Source of the DNA: Wyeomyia smithii
Taxonomy: Eukaryota > Arthropoda > Insecta > Diptera > Culicidae
DNA length: 64,000 bases
Direction: 5' to 3'
Assembly: GCF_029784165.1 (NCBI RefSeq)
Contig: NC_073696.1
Span: 44,409,858 to 44,473,857, forward strand
The notes under the pieces were generated by a model that was given only the letters and a program-made list of their open reading frames with translations, did no database searches and was not told the DNA's origin. Shown here in pieces: positions 46,301-54,737 of this stretch; the stretch's first letter is position 1; each line of letters opens with the position of its first letter. The position numbers were made by a program, and so were the translations under genes.

Positions 46301-47986
46301 TCAGTGGAATTTGGAATGACTTCTGTGTGAGAGATAGATTCTTTCATTTTCTGAGCAGCGCAAAACGCGCGAAGATTTTATTTCATATGCAGGAACACGA
46401 ATGTACGAGAAATAATGCACATCATTTCATAGGCTCCCCCTTTTTTCGAGTTATCTACTTTCCTCAGTGAGACGCAAACAGATTTTATTTCGTATGTGAT
46501 ACGAATGTAAACATAAGTCACCGTACGTGCGGTGGCAATAACGCCCACCCGTTATAAGGACTGCAAGTTGATTTTATTGAACAAATTTAAACTCAACCTA
46601 CTTAAATCTCGGAAAGAAACAGTTTTCTTTTCCGATTTTGTTTTCCGTTCGTTTTCTTGCTTTCTGATTCTTGGTTCTGTCCCTTTCACCTATAGAAAGG
46701 ATAACTATATCACTATTTTTTTAATGCCTGCTAATTTCACTACGATGTGACCGTCGATGTTTTTTCTGTGGCAAACAAGGTGTCTGGTATCAACACTTTA
46801 TCCCGGCGTGGGAATTTCGGGAAGATATACTATTTCGTGTAATCTGCCGTGTCAAACGTTTTTTTTTTTTTTTTCTTCACATAAGTGTCAAACGTTTGTA
46901 GACATTTGTTAAATCAATTTGATAATCTTAAGGATTAGTACTTACAAAGAAGAAAGATAGTAAACAAATTGATATACCTACTTATGTTTGTATTTCCCCT
47001 TACACATTTTGAATATTTCGTCGTAATGCACAGGACTGCGTGAACTTTTTGAAATATTCTATATTCAATAATTTCAACATTTCAGTTAGTAATGGAGCGA
47101 AAGGAGCTGCTGCTGAAACAGGGCAACAATAATCTTAGCGACAACGACGACGATAATCCCAAACCGAAGATTTTAGTTGATCAGCTGCTCACCACGACTA
47201 ATGAGGATGGAAAACCCTACACTAACAAGCAAATAACGGACAATATTTATGCCGTAATGACCGGGGTATGATCGAAACGTAATACGATTCATTAACAAGT
47301 TCTAAGCTCATCTCTCTCTTCAGGCCACGGATACCGCAGGTCTGCTGACTGCGTACTCCTGCCTATGGATGTCCTTTTACCCGGACATCCAAGATCGTTT
47401 GTACCAGGAAATCATGGAAGTCTTCCCAGATGGCTCGACCGATGCGGATTTTACGCCAGGAAAAATCAAGCAGCTAGAGTATACGGAAATGTTTTTGAAC
47501 GAAGTACAGCGTCATTGGACGGCCGTACCACAGATCGCCCGGGAAAACATAGCGGAAATGGAAATCGACGGTGTTAAGGTACCACCGGGGACCATTTTCG
47601 TGATGAGCCTAATCGAGCTGCACAAGCGGAAGGACGTTTGGGGTCCGGATGCGGACAAGTTTGATCCGGAGAACTTTTCGTCGGACAAGGTCCGGTACCG
47701 ACATCAGTTTGGTTTTTTACCTTTCAGCGGAGGACACCGAATTTGTATTGGTGAGTGAGACAATTTATGATTACAGACGTTCAGAGTGCTCTTACAGTAC
47801 GATTGTCTCGTTTCAGGATGGCGTTACGCTTATTCAGCGATGAAAATTATCATGGTACATTTGGTGCGGAACTTTATATTCAGCTCGAAAATCAAACCGG
47901 AAGACATATGCTTCAAGCATGATTTGACTTTGAAGTTGCCGTTTGATGTGCTGGTGCAGGTCAATAAAAGGAAACCTATGAAATAG
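30982..47986 (+). CDS. Cytochrome P450, CYP325-like, complete six-exon gene
   Basis: Exons 30982-31333, 31392-31644, 31744-31870, 47086-47265, 47324-47750 and 47817-47986 join to 1509 nt (502 residues plus stop), the normal length for a microsomal P450. All junctions are GT-AG. Visible features are an N-terminal membrane anchor (residues 1-19), a C-helix WxxxR at W121/R125, an I-helix segment GATDTAG around residue 307, a K-helix ExxR at E364-R367, and the heme loop FSGGHRICIG with Cys445. An intron splits the Gly codon right after the heme Cys motif, followed by WRYAYSAMK, a pattern I associate with mosquito CYP325 (databases often name such proteins 313a4-like). These enzymes sit in the ER membrane and oxidise lipophilic substrates with P450 reductase; the substrate is unknown. 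The start Met was chosen because it aligns with that of the tandem paralogue. The third intron is 15.2 kb. Confidence 0.9.
31392..31644 (+). CDS. P450 gene 1, exon 2
   Basis: Follows a TTACAG acceptor. It encodes the C-helix WKGSR heme-propionate motif and the region to the conserved CTVEMACGT segment; the donor is GTGAGT at 31645. Confidence 0.88.
31744..31870 (+). CDS. P450 gene 1, exon 3
   Basis: A 127-bp exon encoding IASERASRRMIS to ARKAVVDYYTE, ending exactly at a codon boundary before GTGAGT. It has the same length as exon 3 of the second P450 gene. Confidence 0.85.
32150..32197. repeat. Perfect palindrome with 22-bp arms
   Basis: The arms are TTCACCGCTATCCGGATAAT plus two bases, and the exact complement, around a 4-base A loop; weaker pairing extends to about 32133-32214. 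It lies in intron 3 of P450 gene 1. Confidence 0.85.
32215..33390. other. Intron sequence, no gene seen
   Basis: Part of intron 3 of P450 gene 1; T-rich, with short open frames lacking domains. Confidence 0.5.
33392..36177. mobile_element. GCCTTTCTC-ended repeat element, copy 1, with an internal insertion
   Basis: Starts TTTTGCCTTTCTCCTAGAAA and ends GAGAAAGGCTGGGTCTGACC, followed by GCTAGGTGG; GCCTTTCTC/GAGAAAGGC are the inverted tips. After a GT-rich microsatellite (33512-33537) there are 3 degenerate copies of a unit containing TTTCTCAGAGATGGCTG (near 33559, 33853, 34037). The segment from about 34590 to 36055 is absent from copy 3 and is an insertion. Confidence 0.75.
34660..36055 (+). 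repeat. Tandem array of roughly 125-bp units
   Basis: At least seven degenerate units share TGTTTTCCAGAAACCGGAAG, CGCCATCTT, TTCAAAATGGT, GGTCGATTT, ATCATTCTG and ATATTGGGTGG. The array is followed by GGGACCAAAAACGATCGG and ACAGACAGACCGGA, a tail seen in other insect repeats. Minus-strand units of the same family lie at 22500-22800. Confidence 0.75.
36250..36359. mobile_element. 110-bp MITE with TTA target duplication
   Basis: Perfect 36-bp inverted arms (AGCAGGTATTAGACGAAGCA and onward) flanked by TTA at 36247-36249 and 36360-36362. A TTA duplication points to the PIF/Harbinger group. Confidence 0.85.
38383..38526. mobile_element. Hairpin MITE in copy A, first
   Basis: Same element as 21655-21815, with part of the left arm deleted. 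Confidence 0.7.
38708..38719 (-). promoter_or_regulatory. TATA-box-like site, copy A module 1
   Basis: Reads CCTATATAAGAG on the minus strand. A CTGATTAGTC box (a mutated CCAAT box) lies about 75 bp upstream in the minus-strand sense. Confidence 0.4.
39555..39700. mobile_element. Hairpin MITE in copy A, second
   Basis: The ends GGCCTCTGCC and GGCAGAGGCC flank arms that include CGATTCGCTC and CTGTAGGTT against their complements, with GTACAGC...GCTGTAC near the centre. Confidence 0.8.
40128..40139 (-). promoter_or_regulatory. TATA-box-like site, copy A module 2
   Basis: CCTATATAAGAG on the minus strand, followed by a 30-bp block (GCCGCTCATAGTAGTTCT) that recurs after module 3. Confidence 0.4.
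41309..41320 (-). promoter_or_regulatory. TATA-box-like site, copy A module 3 with a CCAAT box
   Basis: CCTATATAAGAG on the minus strand; CTCTGATTGGTCG at 41390-41402 supplies a CCAAT box about 75 bp upstream, a normal promoter distance. Confidence 0.45.
41885..42315. other. Intron sequence, no gene seen
   Basis: Part of intron 3 of P450 gene 1, with no recognised repeat. Confidence 0.5.
42319..43604. mobile_element. 1.29-kb element with TTA target duplication
   Basis: The ends GGGCATCTTCAGCGGTGGTC and GACCACCCCTGAAGATGCCC are inverted with one mismatch, flanked by TTA at 42316-42318 and 43605-43607, as in the PIF/Harbinger group. There is no transposase frame. The interior carries the repeat shared with 19277-19505. 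Confidence 0.8.
42815..43040. repeat. Dispersed repeat, copy 2 (partner at 19277-19505)
   Basis: Same orientation as the partner; shares AATACGAAAAACGAAACATA and AGCGATCATTTAGTTTTGTT. It lies inside the 42319-43604 element. Confidence 0.7.
43945..44025 (+). mobile_element. 5'-truncated SINE fragment
   Basis: Shares CTTAGTAGAATCA, GATATCGA-like and AAGCATGGGTTTATTC blocks with the minus-strand SINE at 51685-51790. Confidence 0.5.
44560..45260. mobile_element. Decayed relative of the promoter-bearing family
   Basis: Blocks match copies A and D: GTTACGTGTTGCATATTGC with GGGGAAAATTCTGTTCGTGC (like 40545-40610), and GTTTGAAATCGG...TTTCGTATAT, GAAAAAGGTTGATTATTGCA (like 62350-62600). It is interrupted by the 44671-44900 hairpin. 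Confidence 0.6.
44671..44900. mobile_element. 230-bp near-perfect hairpin MITE
   Basis: The arms are about 95 bp: ATCGGTTTCCGTTAGACTCT and CCGCGCAAATATATATTTCG against their complements; the loop is near 44772-44798. Confidence 0.85.
45374..45447 (-). pseudogene. tRNA-Arg-like pseudogene or SINE head
   Basis: The minus strand folds as a cloverleaf: acceptor GTTCTGC/GCTGAAC (one mismatch), a D-arm, anticodon stem TCTGA/TTAGA, and T-arm TGGGTACGAGTCCCA. Position 33 is C instead of T, so it is unlikely to be functional. The anticodon stem and its flanks resemble tRNA-Arg. Confidence 0.5.
45450..47085. other. Intron sequence with a long but unrecognised open frame
   Basis: A 204-codon plus-strand frame at 45856-46470 has no recognised domain. 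The block near 46040-46085 repeats at 2155-2200. It is probably transposon-derived. Confidence 0.4.
47086..47265 (+). CDS. P450 gene 1, exon 4
   Basis: Sixty codons in phase 0 after a TTTCAG acceptor, reading LVMERKELLLKQGNN to NIYAVMTG. It contains the acidic linker (NNNLSDNDDDNPK) before the I helix. It lies 15.2 kb from exon 3, but the frame and the protein order fit without a gap. Confidence 0.85.
47324..47750 (+). CDS. P450 gene 1, exon 5
   Basis: Starts with the I-helix ATDTAG and contains the K-helix ExxR (NEVQRHW), the FDPENFS meander and the heme loop FSGGHRICI. The donor GTGAGT at 47751 splits the Gly codon after the Cys motif. Confidence 0.9.
47817..47986 (+). CDS. P450 gene 1, exon 6
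   Basis: Completes the split Gly, then WRYAYSAMKIIMVHLV (L helix) and the C-terminal beta region, ending KRKPMK and TAG. An ATTAAA at 48059-48064 and an AATAAA at 48175-48180 are candidate polyadenylation signals. Confidence 0.88.
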
Positions 47987-48293
47987 CAGATTTCGTTTGA
48001 TTGAAATCTCATAACGTTGTTTGTGCGCTTTTGGGACTATTTCATCGTTGAATCATCAATTAAACCTAAGAATACATATCAGCATCAGGTATATTAAAAT
48101 ACGCAAGACTGTTAGTATGACAGGTGAATAGAATGAAAGGAATGGATGACAATGATTAATCATTCTAAGTGGGAAATAAATTCTATAGTTGAAAAAACAT
48201 ACGATATTTGAATATTTTGACTGCCTATAAACTGCTTTGCGCAACTTTGGACCTGATTAAGATGAAATTAATTCTCCATTTATTTCGGACAAC

Positions 48294-49670
48294 TTTTTGC
48301 CTTTCTCCTAAAAAGGTATAGCAATCACTGGAAAAACCAAAGGTATGAAAGTGCTCCCAAGGATCGAGTCTCGTATATCAATCGACTTAGTTTGACGAGC
48401 TGAGCATTTTCTGTATGTGTATGTGTGTGTGTGTGTGTGCGTATGTGTGTGTGTGTGTATGTGTGTGTGTATGTGTGTGTGTATGTGTGTGTGTGTAACG
48501 CTCTCCCAATCTCACTCGATTTTCTCAGAGATGGCTGGACCGATCTTCATGAAATTAATTGCAAATGAGAGATCTAGTTGCCCCATAAGACCCTATTGAA
48601 TTCCATTGCAATCGGATTTTTAGTTTAGAGGTTATGTTCAAAAATGTGAAAATCACGAAACATCATTATCTCAAAAACTACTCAACCGATTTTAACAAAA
48701 TTGGTTTTAAATGAACAAGCTGCTTAAAAAATTATTAGCTTTTGAGTTTTATGAAGATTGAACTTGTGGTTCAGAAGTTATTCAAAGAAACGTGTTCTGG
48801 AGAGTGTTTAATCTCACTCATGTTTCTCAGAGATGGGTGAACCGATTTACACAAAATCAGTGTCATTTAAAAGGTCTAATTACCCCATTAGACCCTATTG
48901 ATTTTTTTTTGCAATTGGGCTATTACTTTGCCTGTTATGTTTAAAAATGTGAAATCCAGTTTTGAAAAGAAACATATTCCGAAGACTACTTGGACTCAAT
49001 AATAGATGGTTGACCCGATTTCCTCGAAATTAGTGTCAAATGGAAGGTCTAGCTGCCTCATAACACCCTATTGAATTTCAATGTAATCAGTCTGTTACTT
49101 TGTCTGTAATGTATCAAAATATGAAAATCACGAAACTTCATTATCTCAGAAAGTGCACAACCGATTTGAACAATATTGGTATCAAATGAACGGGCTAGTT
49201 AAAGGTTAATTGATGAATTTTATAGTGATTAAACACGTGGTTCAAAAATTGTGAAAAGAAACATGTTCCGGTGACTTTTGAAATTCACTCGTTTTCCCAA
49301 AAATGGCTGGACTAAATTCAACAATCTTAGTGTCAAATGAAAAGTTAGGCTTTCCTATAGGTTCCCATTTTATTTGACTATAATCGTACTTTTATTCCAA
49401 CCGTTATGTATTAAATTATAAAAACAACGAAAGTCTATTATCTCAAAGATCACACGACTTATTTAAACATATCTAGTGTCATTTGAACGGGTTGTCTCTC
49501 AAACTCACAAGTAAGAAATTCCATAGCAATTTGATATGTGGTTCAAAAGCTATGAAAAGAAACGAAATTCAAAGACTATTTAAAACTGTAACTGCTTTGA
49601 TCAAAACATATGGCCTCAACAAAATTTAAATTTGGTATTGTGCTATTCGTACGTTCCCGGTATTGCTCGT
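48294..49670. mobile_element. GCCTTTCTC-ended repeat element, copy 2 (3' truncated)
   Basis: Starts TTTTTGCCTTTCTCCTAAAA, then a long (TG)n run at 48411-48496 and four degenerate units with CAGAGATGG-type cores (48526, 48829, 49004, 49297). It lacks the GAGAAAGGC end and lies just upstream of copy 3. Confidence 0.75.
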
Positions 49671-49760
49671 GATTGAAGTGTACGAAATTCAAAGTCATTT
49701 CTTTTATTTCGCTATTTCTTCAGCACGAATATTTTACTCCTAATTAATATTTTTTTAACT

Positions 49761-49881
49761 TTTTGCCTTTCTCCTAGAAAGGTATAGCAATCACTTTCAA
49801 AACCGAAGATATGAAAGTGCTCCAAAGGGCCGAATGGCATATATCACTCGACTCAGTTCGACGAGCTGAGCATTTTCTGTA

Positions 49882-49930
<49 letters not shown>

Positions 49931-50911
49931 AGATTTTTATTTTCACTCGCTTTTCCCAGAGATGGCTGGACCGATTTTAATGAAATTTGAAAGTTCTAGT
50001 TGCCCCATAAGACCCTATTAAATTTTATTGTAATTGGATTTTTATTTTAGAGGTTAAGTTTAAAAATGTAAAAATCACGAAACATCAATATCTCAGAAAC
50101 CACACAACCGATTTGAACAAAATTGATTTCAAATGAACGGGCTACCCTTAACTTTTGAGTTTTATAAAGATTGAACTTGTGGTTCAAAAGTTATGAAAAG
50201 AAACGTGTTCTGAAGACTGTTTAATCTCACTCATGTTTCTCAGAGATGGCTAGTCCGATTTTCATAAAATCAGTGTCAAATGGAAGGTCTAGTTGCCCCA
50301 TAAGACCCTATTGATTTGTTTTGCAATCGGACTATTACTTTGCCTGTTATGTTTAAAAATGTGCAATCTAGCTATGAAAAGAAACATATTCCGAAGAATA
50401 CATAAACTGACTCACTTTTCTCAGAGCTGGCTGAACCGATTTTCACGAAATTAGTGTCAAATGAAAGGTCTAGCTGACTCATAACACCCCATTGAATTTT
50501 ACTGTAATCGAACTGTAACTTCGTCTGTAATGTACCGAATTGTGAAAATCACGAAACTTCATTATCTCAGAAAGTACACAACCGATTTGATCAATAGTAT
50601 TATCAGATGAACGGGCTAGTTAAGGGTTAACTGATGAATTATGATTGAACACGTGGTTTCAAAGTTTGGCTGCCCTATACGTTCCCATTTCATTTGATTA
50701 TAATCGAACTAAGCAACCGTTATGTATTAAATTGTTAATAAAACAACGAAAATCTATTATCTCAAAGATTACACGACTTATTTGAACATAAATAGTGTCA
50801 TACGAACGAGTCATCTCTCAAGTTTACGAATAACAAACTTCATAACAATTTGATATAAGTTTGAATGAGAAAGGCTGGGTCTGACCGCTAGGTGGAATAA
50901 TTTAGGTTTTT
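49761..50911. mobile_element. GCCTTTCTC-ended repeat element, copy 3 (complete)
   Basis: Runs from TTTTTGCCTTTCTCCTAGAA to GAGAAAGGCTGGGTCTGACC, then GCTAGGTGG. It contains (GT)n at 49885-49928 and three internal units. About 1.15 kb, which seems the basic length of the family here. Confidence 0.8.
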
Positions 50912-50985
50912 ATAAGAGCAACTTGTTTTCTTAAAAGGAAGTCACACCAAGATTTTATAGAATCCAGCGTGAAAAAAGAGTAAGT

Positions 50986-51667
50986 GGTGCTTATTACAAG
51001 AGTCACTTCACGGTGAAATATATTTCACTCTCACGCTCACTTGACTTTCTTAGACCTATTCCCGATTCCACTTCAAGTAAGGTAACAAAAATCTCCTCCG
51101 TGGAGCGAGATTGAATGTGAAGTGAAATTGAGAATAGGAAAAGTGAAATGAGATTGTTTCCCAGCTCAAAAATCTCTAAGTCCCAGAAAGTCGTTTTTCC
51201 GGTTTTTTTTTTTTTCAGATAACACCAGTTCTTGACGTGTTTTGCATTTCTAAAACATTCGGCATAAAAAAACGTTTTTTTCGGTATCGAAAATTTCCTG
51301 AACTAGTTTGCATTTTTTTCATCGAGCAACAAAATGAAAGTTTGACCGCTTCAAGGCACGGATCAAATTCTGATTCGTTTCGTTACTGAAGAATAAATCC
51401 AATATATACCATTAGATCACAAATCAATCAACTTTTAGACTTCTGGCATCTTCGTGGAATCATTTCATCGTTCAAAATGGTCGTAAAATAATTCCACGCG
51501 AATCGTCGCTTTTTCCGTTCTCACTTCACTGATATTACATCCATAAAAACCCAGATTTCGCGGCAAATGCCACTTTGCGACGTTTTTCTCACTTAAGTGA
51601 GTCCCGTAACAGGATTTTGTTCACTTCACTCTGATTTCATCGTGAAGTGACTTCCGTAATAAGCACC
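50986..51667. mobile_element. 682-bp MITE with GGTGCTTATTAC ends, copy 2 (inverted)
   Basis: Flanked by AGT at 50983-50985 and 51668-51670, a 3-bp target duplication. The interior is the reverse complement of 26174-26841 with scattered changes. Confidence 0.85.
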
Positions 51668-51684
51668 AGTATTGGGGGGGTTCG

Positions 51685-51790
51685 AGAATAAACCCATGCT
51701 TCAGACCTCTTTGACATCGATTTGCCTGATTCTACTAAGATTCAAACCCACGACCATCCGCTTGACCATGCGGTCTCTACCCTTGTTTAT
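51685..51790 (-). mobile_element. tRNA-derived SINE-like fragment
   Basis: The minus strand has GCATGGTCAAGCGGATGGTC and a box-B-like GTGGGTTTGAATCTTAG, then a tail shared with 43945-44025. Confidence 0.5.
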
Positions 51791-51799
51791 TAACTAACA

Positions 51800-52806
51800 T
51801 AGTTGAACAAGAGGTTGAACTAAAAAAACATGATTCACCGATGTTTATTTACACAAAAATTTAATAGAAAACTGGAAAAAATAACAAATAGTAGACTTGC
51901 AAGAACTAAGACATCAGTAAATCATTGAAAATTGTGTTTCTTTCTTTTACTTGCATATTAATTTTACTATTCATAAAACTACCTTCTAATTCTATTGCTT
52001 TGTTGTTTCACCTTAACCTCAAATAGAATAATATCGCCGTTTCTATCAGTTTCAAGGCAAAGTTTTCTTTGCTTGATGACCAAATATTTCACTTTTGGTA
52101 ATGACCTTCAAGAAGCATGTGCTAAAAAATGGCCTTAAATCTCTCAAATGTATAACTCTAACCGTGTCGCCTGGCTGAGTTGCGTAGATTGGCAAAACTT
52201 GTTTGGATTTTATGCTACCTTGCTTCATGAATCGATTGATATTTTTTGCACCGATTAAGCTACGGTTTCAAATGTCCGGCTGCTGGCGAAAGTTTCAAAA
52301 TCAAGTTGTTTTTTTCTTTCACTGACCAATGATTCAACGGTAATACGGATGGTCGAGTTTCGTGGCTAAACATCCTTATTTATAATGCCGAAGATCTTCA
52401 TTCAGTCACGGTGTTATGGATGAGCCCAGCAATGAGAAGTGCAACAATCAGAGCTCCCTACCCTAAGTATCGTCCACCCCACCAGTTGAGTCAGTTCAAG
52501 TGAAGGTCAGATGCAGTTTACTAATTGGCCCCGAAAGCAGGCCACTTTCGTCCGCCTTCCCACCTGACCACTATGTCTGATTTCGTGGTTTCGGTTACTT
52601 GAATCGGATGCAATCGTGAATGTTTTAGTAGAATGATAGTGCCGTTGTTTGTGAGTTTTGACTTTGGGCTCAGATACCAGTCATATCGAGGTGTTGTGTC
52701 CGCTAGGCAATTGTAAGCTGAAGGTGTGAAAAGCACTAGTTTTATTTTTAATTAGTGCTACTGTGGTTTGTTTTTTAGTTCGAAACTAACCGTTACCAGG
52801 CACAGT
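51800..52806. other. Upstream region of P450 gene 2
   Basis: No repeat or gene recognised. It should contain the promoter of the second P450 gene. Confidence 0.45.
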
Positions 52807-53152
52807 ATGATCGTTCTGCTATTTATTATTGTAGTGCTTTGCTCTGTGCTCTATCTCAATCATAGACGAAGGTACAAGTTTGCCGATAGTTTGCCCGGGT
52901 TGAAACCGGTGTATCCGATACTAGGAAATGGGGACATTATGCTAGGGAAAAGTGATGTGCAACGGTTTGACACGATGGTGAAAATATGCCGTAACAATGA
53001 TAGGCTCGTTAAGGTGTGGGCCGGACCACGGTTGCTGCTTTTCACCTGCCATCCTGATTTGATCCAACAAATTCTGTCTAATCCAGACTGTTCGGAGAAA
53101 CCTTTTCTGTACAAGTTTGCCGGATTCGAGCAAGGATTGTTCACGGCGAAGC
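52807..53152 (+). CDS. P450 gene 2, exon 1
   Basis: Encodes the membrane anchor, hinge and A-B region to FEQGLFTAK; the donor GTAAGT is at 53153, and the split codon phase is the same as in gene 1. Confidence 0.85.
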
Positions 53153-54097
53153 GTAAGTATCGATGCTACTGTCACAAAAGTTTTGTTTTTCGGAATTTTA
53201 ATATACCTGTTAATGACGTTCCTTAGTTATTGTTTAAATTTTTCCTTAACTTCAGTATAATATCAATCGACCAGGGTCATTATGTAACAATGACGTAGAA
53301 TGGAAAATACAATGCTTTAGCAATCATTTTGTCGATCGAATTTCAATTGAAAAATTAACTTACAGTCTACAGCAGACAGCTTCCCGGGAAAACTTTTTAT
53401 TTAGACCTATAACTGGGAATACAGCCATAGCTCGACAGTTTCGCCACGTTATTAATTCGATCCACCCGCAGACAAGCTGTGGCGCGTGACACGAAAACGG
53501 CTCAATTCCTGCTTCAACCAGCGCATTCTGCACGGCTTCATCCCAACGTTCGTAACCTGTGCCCGGCGGATGGCAGAGAAATTAAACGAGCTACCGGATG
53601 GTGCGACGGTCAATATCCACAAATATACCTCGCTGTGCACACTGGAGATGGCCTGCGGAACTACGCTTGGCAGTACCATATTGCAGCGGAAGGAGGACAA
53701 GGAGCAGTTCGTGAAAGGTCTCGATGTGTAAGTTTAAGTTTGCTGCAGCTTGTTGTATCCAACAAAATTCATTTTTGTGGAAAAGTTCTCCAGTTTCCTT
53801 TTCCTCCTTTGCTGTGGAATTAATTACATGTTTAAATTTTGGCTCAACCATGCAGCATTAATTATCTTCCTTTAAAATTAATATTAATTGAGCAATCATT
53901 CAATATTACATCATATATATATTTCATACAGTTGTATGCTTAAAATATATCACGTATGTACATCTTTTAGTGCATTTAACGGTGCAGCCCGACGGATGGT
54001 TAGTGTTCATTTGTATTTGGACTTCGTGTATCGCTTTACCAAGTATTACTCCGAGATCATGCAAGCAAGAAAAGTGGTGTGTGACTTTTTCAACGAG
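52807..54097 (+). CDS. Cytochrome P450, CYP325-like, second tandem gene (5' three exons only)
   Basis: Exons 52807-53152, 53472-53727 and 53971-54097 join in frame to 729 nt (243 residues). They match the first three exons of the upstream P450 in exon lengths, intron phases and sequence: the anchor MIVLLFIIVVLCSVLYL, the shared segment DLIQQIL, the C-helix WRVTR (W119/R123) and CTLEMACGTTLG. The I helix, ExxR and heme loop are not found anywhere up to 64000, so exons 4-6 lie outside the window or are lost. Because the sister gene has a 15.2 kb intron at the same place, continuation beyond the window is the simpler reading. Exon 3 ends at GAG followed by GCGAGT, so the donor seems to be GC rather than GT. 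An upstream in-frame Met 13 codons earlier was not chosen, because the start used here aligns with gene 1. Confidence 0.82.
53472..53727 (+). CDS. P450 gene 2, exon 2
   Basis: The acceptor is CCGCAG. The exon encodes HKLWRVTRKRLNSCFNQR to FVKGLDV, with the donor GTAAGT at 53728. It is one codon longer than its counterpart in gene 1. Confidence 0.85.
53971..54097 (+). CDS. P450 gene 2, exon 3 with a GC donor
   Basis: A 127-bp exon after a TTTTAG acceptor, reading VAFNGAARRMVSVHLYLDF to VVCDFFNE. It ends before GCGAGT, where gene 1 has GTGAGT. The frame stays open about 30 codons into the intron, so a missed splice would add a hydrophobic tail. Confidence 0.75.
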
Positions 54098-54737
54098 GCG
54101 AGTATAAATTTTTTCGAACTTATTTTTTTTTTAACGATATTTTACCCGTCAACATTCAAGTTCAAGGCAAACAATGTATGCAGCTGCGGAAGTGATAAAT
54201 AAGCGATCTAAAATATGATACAGGGACAAACGCATCATATTTTTCTGTTCGCTCATCAGAATACACTCTTTGCCTTGATAAACGAGTATCAATTATTTTT
54301 ATATTGGTATCGAAATCAAGAATTAAATTATCGAACCCTAGAGGGCTCAAAAAACAGAAGAAAAATAATGCACTTGCCTCAAAAATATTTCAACTTCCGC
54401 ACATTTGTCCTACGCTATAATATTCTCAATTTTTCATCGTTCGTTAATAAATAACTGTAGATAAATGAAAAATGGATTCATTGCGTAGGTAAAGTGTATT
54501 TTGGTATTCCTTCTAATTTAACAATGTCATCGAACATATTTATAAAAGAGTTTACGCCTATGTGCACAAACACAGACTTGACGTAGGACAGATGGTCGGC
54601 GTGCGACCAGACCGAGCCAAGCGCCATTTTCTTTAAAATTGAGTTAATAGCACCAGTGGATGTGCAAACTGATAATCTATGTTCCATTAAAGAATGAAAT
54701 CATTTGAACAGTTCATAGGCGTGTTATAATAAAAAAA

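Noticed and set aside
45856..46470. 204-codon plus-strand open frame in P450 intron 3
   Set aside because: Low-complexity basic start, no domain, and part of it is a dispersed repeat also seen near 2155.
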